A stretch of 7,324 bases of DNA from the NCBI GenBank assembly GCA_023256555.1, contig JALRFB010000044.1:1-7324 (forward strand), written 5' to 3'. Below are positions 5,859-7,324 of the stretch, one piece after another. Under the pieces are notes generated by a model. That model was not told the origin of the DNA and searched no databases. It saw only the letters and a program-made list of their open reading frames with translations. How positions within the stretch are numbered: position 1 is the first letter of the stretch; the number at the start of each line of letters is the position of its first letter. The stretch is from Sediminibacterium sp. (GTDB lineage: Bacteria > Bacteroidota > Bacteroidia > Chitinophagales > Chitinophagaceae). A program made the translations under genes and the position numbers.

Positions 5859-6518
5859 ATGATTGCCTCTAGTATAGCAGTTCAGAGTTTTCCTATGATG
5901 CGCCTAGAAGATAAGGCGGGCTTTGTTTTGCAAAACATGGAAGATTTTGATGTCCAAGAATTGGTAGTCATCAAAGATGATTATTATATTGGATTAGTCA
6001 ATAAAGAAGATGTACTAGATATACCTGAAGAACAATCAATTGCTTCAATTGCAGATAGTTTTCAGAGAATAGGTGTTCTAGGTGCTGCGCATATTACAGC
6101 AGTATTAGATCATTTTGCAAAACACCATTTAAGTATCTTGCCAGTTTTAAATGAACAACAAGAATGTGTTGGTGTAGTACCTCAGAAAAATCTGAATGAA
6201 ATGTTGGCCTTGTATTTAGGCGTTGCTCAACAAGGTGCTATTTTAGTATTTTCTGTTTCCCCATATCAATATTCCTTGGCCGAAATGAGTAGAATTGTTG
6301 AATCTAATAATGCTCAAATTGTACAATTGAATTCTATTTTTGACGAAGCTACCGGTGCTTATATTATTACCATAAAGATTAACAAAGAGGAAGCACAATC
6401 TATTGTTGCTACTTTTCAGCGTTATGAATATCAGTTGCTTCATTATTTTGGTAATACGCCTGTTAATAATGACATTGAAGATCATTATCACCATCTAATG
6501 AATTATTTAGATGTTTAA
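5859..6518 (+). CDS. Two-CBS plus ACT-like domain protein
   Basis: A 219-residue soluble protein. Residues 1-55 form a first, divergent CBS domain (ELVVIKDDYYIGLVNKEDVL). Residues about 72-118 form a second (AAHITAVLDHFAKHHLSILPVLNEQQECVGVV). CBS pairs bind adenosine nucleotides and act as energy or redox-state sensors. Residues 128-196 look like an ACT-type regulatory fold (ILVFSVSPYQYSLAEMSRIVESNNAQIV, then TGAYIITIKINKEEAQSIVATFQRYEYQLL). No enzymatic or transporter domain is attached, so it is probably a partner or sensor protein. In many Bacteroidota this gene precedes nadK, as I recall; here an outer-membrane gene follows directly. Its last codons overlap the next gene by 8 bp in another frame. 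Confidence 0.85.
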   Translation: MIASSIAVQSFPMMRLEDKAGFVLQNMEDFDVQELVVIKDDYYIGLVNKEDVLDIPEEQSIASIADSFQRIGVLGAAHITAVLDHFAKHHLSILPVLNEQQECVGVVPQKNLNEMLALYLGVAQQGAILVFSVSPYQYSLAEMSRIVESNNAQIVQLNSIFDEATGAYIITIKINKEEAQSIVATFQRYEYQLLHYFGNTPVNNDIEDHYHHLMNYLDV

Positions 6519-7324
6519 ACCTTGTGTTTTATTTTTCTTTTTTAGTATTGCTTTCGCATTTTCTGCTAAGGGCCAAATTGTAATTCGTTCAATTACTATC
6601 AAAGGGAATAATAAAACTAAAGATTATATTATTCAAAGAGAATTACCTTTCAAAATTGGATCAACTGTTGCTACAGATTCTTTAGCGTCTTTGATTTCAC
6701 TAGCACAATATCAGATTTTTAATACCAGTTTATTTAATGAAGCCAAAGTGGAATCTATTATGGTGGATAGTACCACTGCCGATGTGTTGATTCATGTTAA
6801 AGAACGCTGGTATTTATTTCCACTCCCTTATTTTAGATGGGTAGATAGGAATTTCAGTCAGTGGTGGAATCAACAAAATAGAAGTTTGGATAGGGTGAAC
6901 TATGGCATGAACTTTAGGCAGAGCAATTTTTCAGGTAACAATGATCGCTTAGTGATTGGTTTAATTACAGGCTATACGCATCAAGCCATTCTTAGATATC
7001 AAATTCCTTTTATTGATAAAAAATTGCAATGGGGTGTTGGAGCAGGACTACAATACTACACTCAAAAAGAAATCAATTTTACAACAATTGCAGATAAACA
7101 AGTTTTTTATAAATCTGATCGCAATTTAAGAGAGGGTTTTAGAGCTAATGTTAATCTATCTTATAGACCTAATTTATTTGAAAGATTTAATTTTCAACTG
7201 GGTTTGGGTGAAGAGCAAATCTCAGAGGAAGCTTTTGTAAAAGCACCAAGCTTACTTCCTACTTTAAATAAATCCATGCGATATGCAGATTTTACAGTAG
7301 GGTATGTTAAAATGAAATTTGATT
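6511..7324 (+). CDS. POTRA plus beta-barrel outer-membrane protein (BamA/TamA-like), runs off the right edge
   Basis: The readable part is 271 residues and is open at the window's end. MFKPCVLFFFFSIAFAFSAKG is a signal peptide, probably cleaved near residues 20-22. Residues 24-98 form one POTRA domain: IVIRSITIKGNNKTKDYIIQREL, then the LFNEAKVES strand and ADVLIHVKERW. After it come repeated amphipathic strands (YGMNFRQSNFSGNNDRLVIGLITGY, LQWGVGAGLQYYT) typical of an outer-membrane barrel, with the Omp85-like turn near FSGNNDRL. BamA carries five POTRA domains, so this short single-POTRA form is closer to the BamA/TamA-like proteins of unknown cargo found in Bacteroidota. The ATG at 6511 lies 8 bp inside the CBS gene's end, suggesting coupled translation. 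The C-terminal barrel strand, diagnostic of family, is outside the window. Confidence 0.85.
   Translation, partial: MFKPCVLFFFFSIAFAFSAKGQIVIRSITIKGNNKTKDYIIQRELPFKIGSTVATDSLASLISLAQYQIFNTSLFNEAKVESIMVDSTTADVLIHVKERWYLFPLPYFRWVDRNFSQWWNQQNRSLDRVNYGMNFRQSNFSGNNDRLVIGLITGYTHQAILRYQIPFIDKKLQWGVGAGLQYYTQKEINFTTIADKQVFYKSDRNLREGFRANVNLSYRPNLFERFNFQLGLGEEQISEEAFVKAPSLLPTLNKSMRYADFTVGYVKMKFD

Noticed and set aside
6243..6494. Minus-strand open frame of 83 residues
   Set aside because: Antisense to the ACT-like part of the CBS gene, no supporting motif.

Overview
The window joins DNA from two different organisms. Positions 1 to about 570 look like the end of a ciliate macronuclear nanochromosome. 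They begin with a C4A4C4A4C4 telomere, the 20-nt form typical of Oxytricha/Stylonychia-type spirotrichs. Next, on the minus strand, comes the 3' half of a papain-family (C1A) cysteine protease gene. That gene makes sense only if TAG and TAA are read as glutamine and TGA is the sole stop: the conserved C-terminal G-x-C-G-I motif lies downstream of an in-frame TAG.

From about 574 to the right edge the DNA is bacterial, AT-rich and clearly Bacteroidota. A Chitinophagaceae-like lineage is my inference from gene content (gldC, a Bacteroidota-type LpxH, a POTRA/beta-barrel protein, a CBS-ACT protein, little Shine-Dalgarno signal). The breakpoint falls inside lpxH, whose N-terminal half is missing. 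These genes stop with TAA or TAG, which the ciliate code would read through. The two halves therefore use incompatible genetic codes. The simplest reading is a chimeric contig from a ciliate-plus-bacteria sample (symbiont, prey or contaminant), not a working gene transfer.

Bacterial layout: truncated lpxH (lipid A synthesis) overlaps an MscS-family mechanosensitive channel gene by 4 nt, both on plus. A MerR-type regulator follows on minus and converges on the channel gene with a 7-bp gap. A short divergent intergenic region carries a TAnnTTTG promoter-like box a few bases before each flanking start codon. From 2768 to the edge, seven tightly packed plus-strand genes form a probable operon or two: a divergent glycosyltransferase-like protein, gldC (gliding motility), a YqeY-family protein, a CvpA-family membrane protein, then after a 33-bp gap an alpha/beta hydrolase, a two-CBS plus ACT-like protein, and a single-POTRA outer-membrane beta-barrel protein that runs off the right edge.

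The bacterial genes are mostly cell-envelope and housekeeping functions. I see no tRNA, rRNA, CRISPR, insertion sequence, phage gene or defence system. The remarkable feature is the ciliate/bacterial junction with its two genetic codes.
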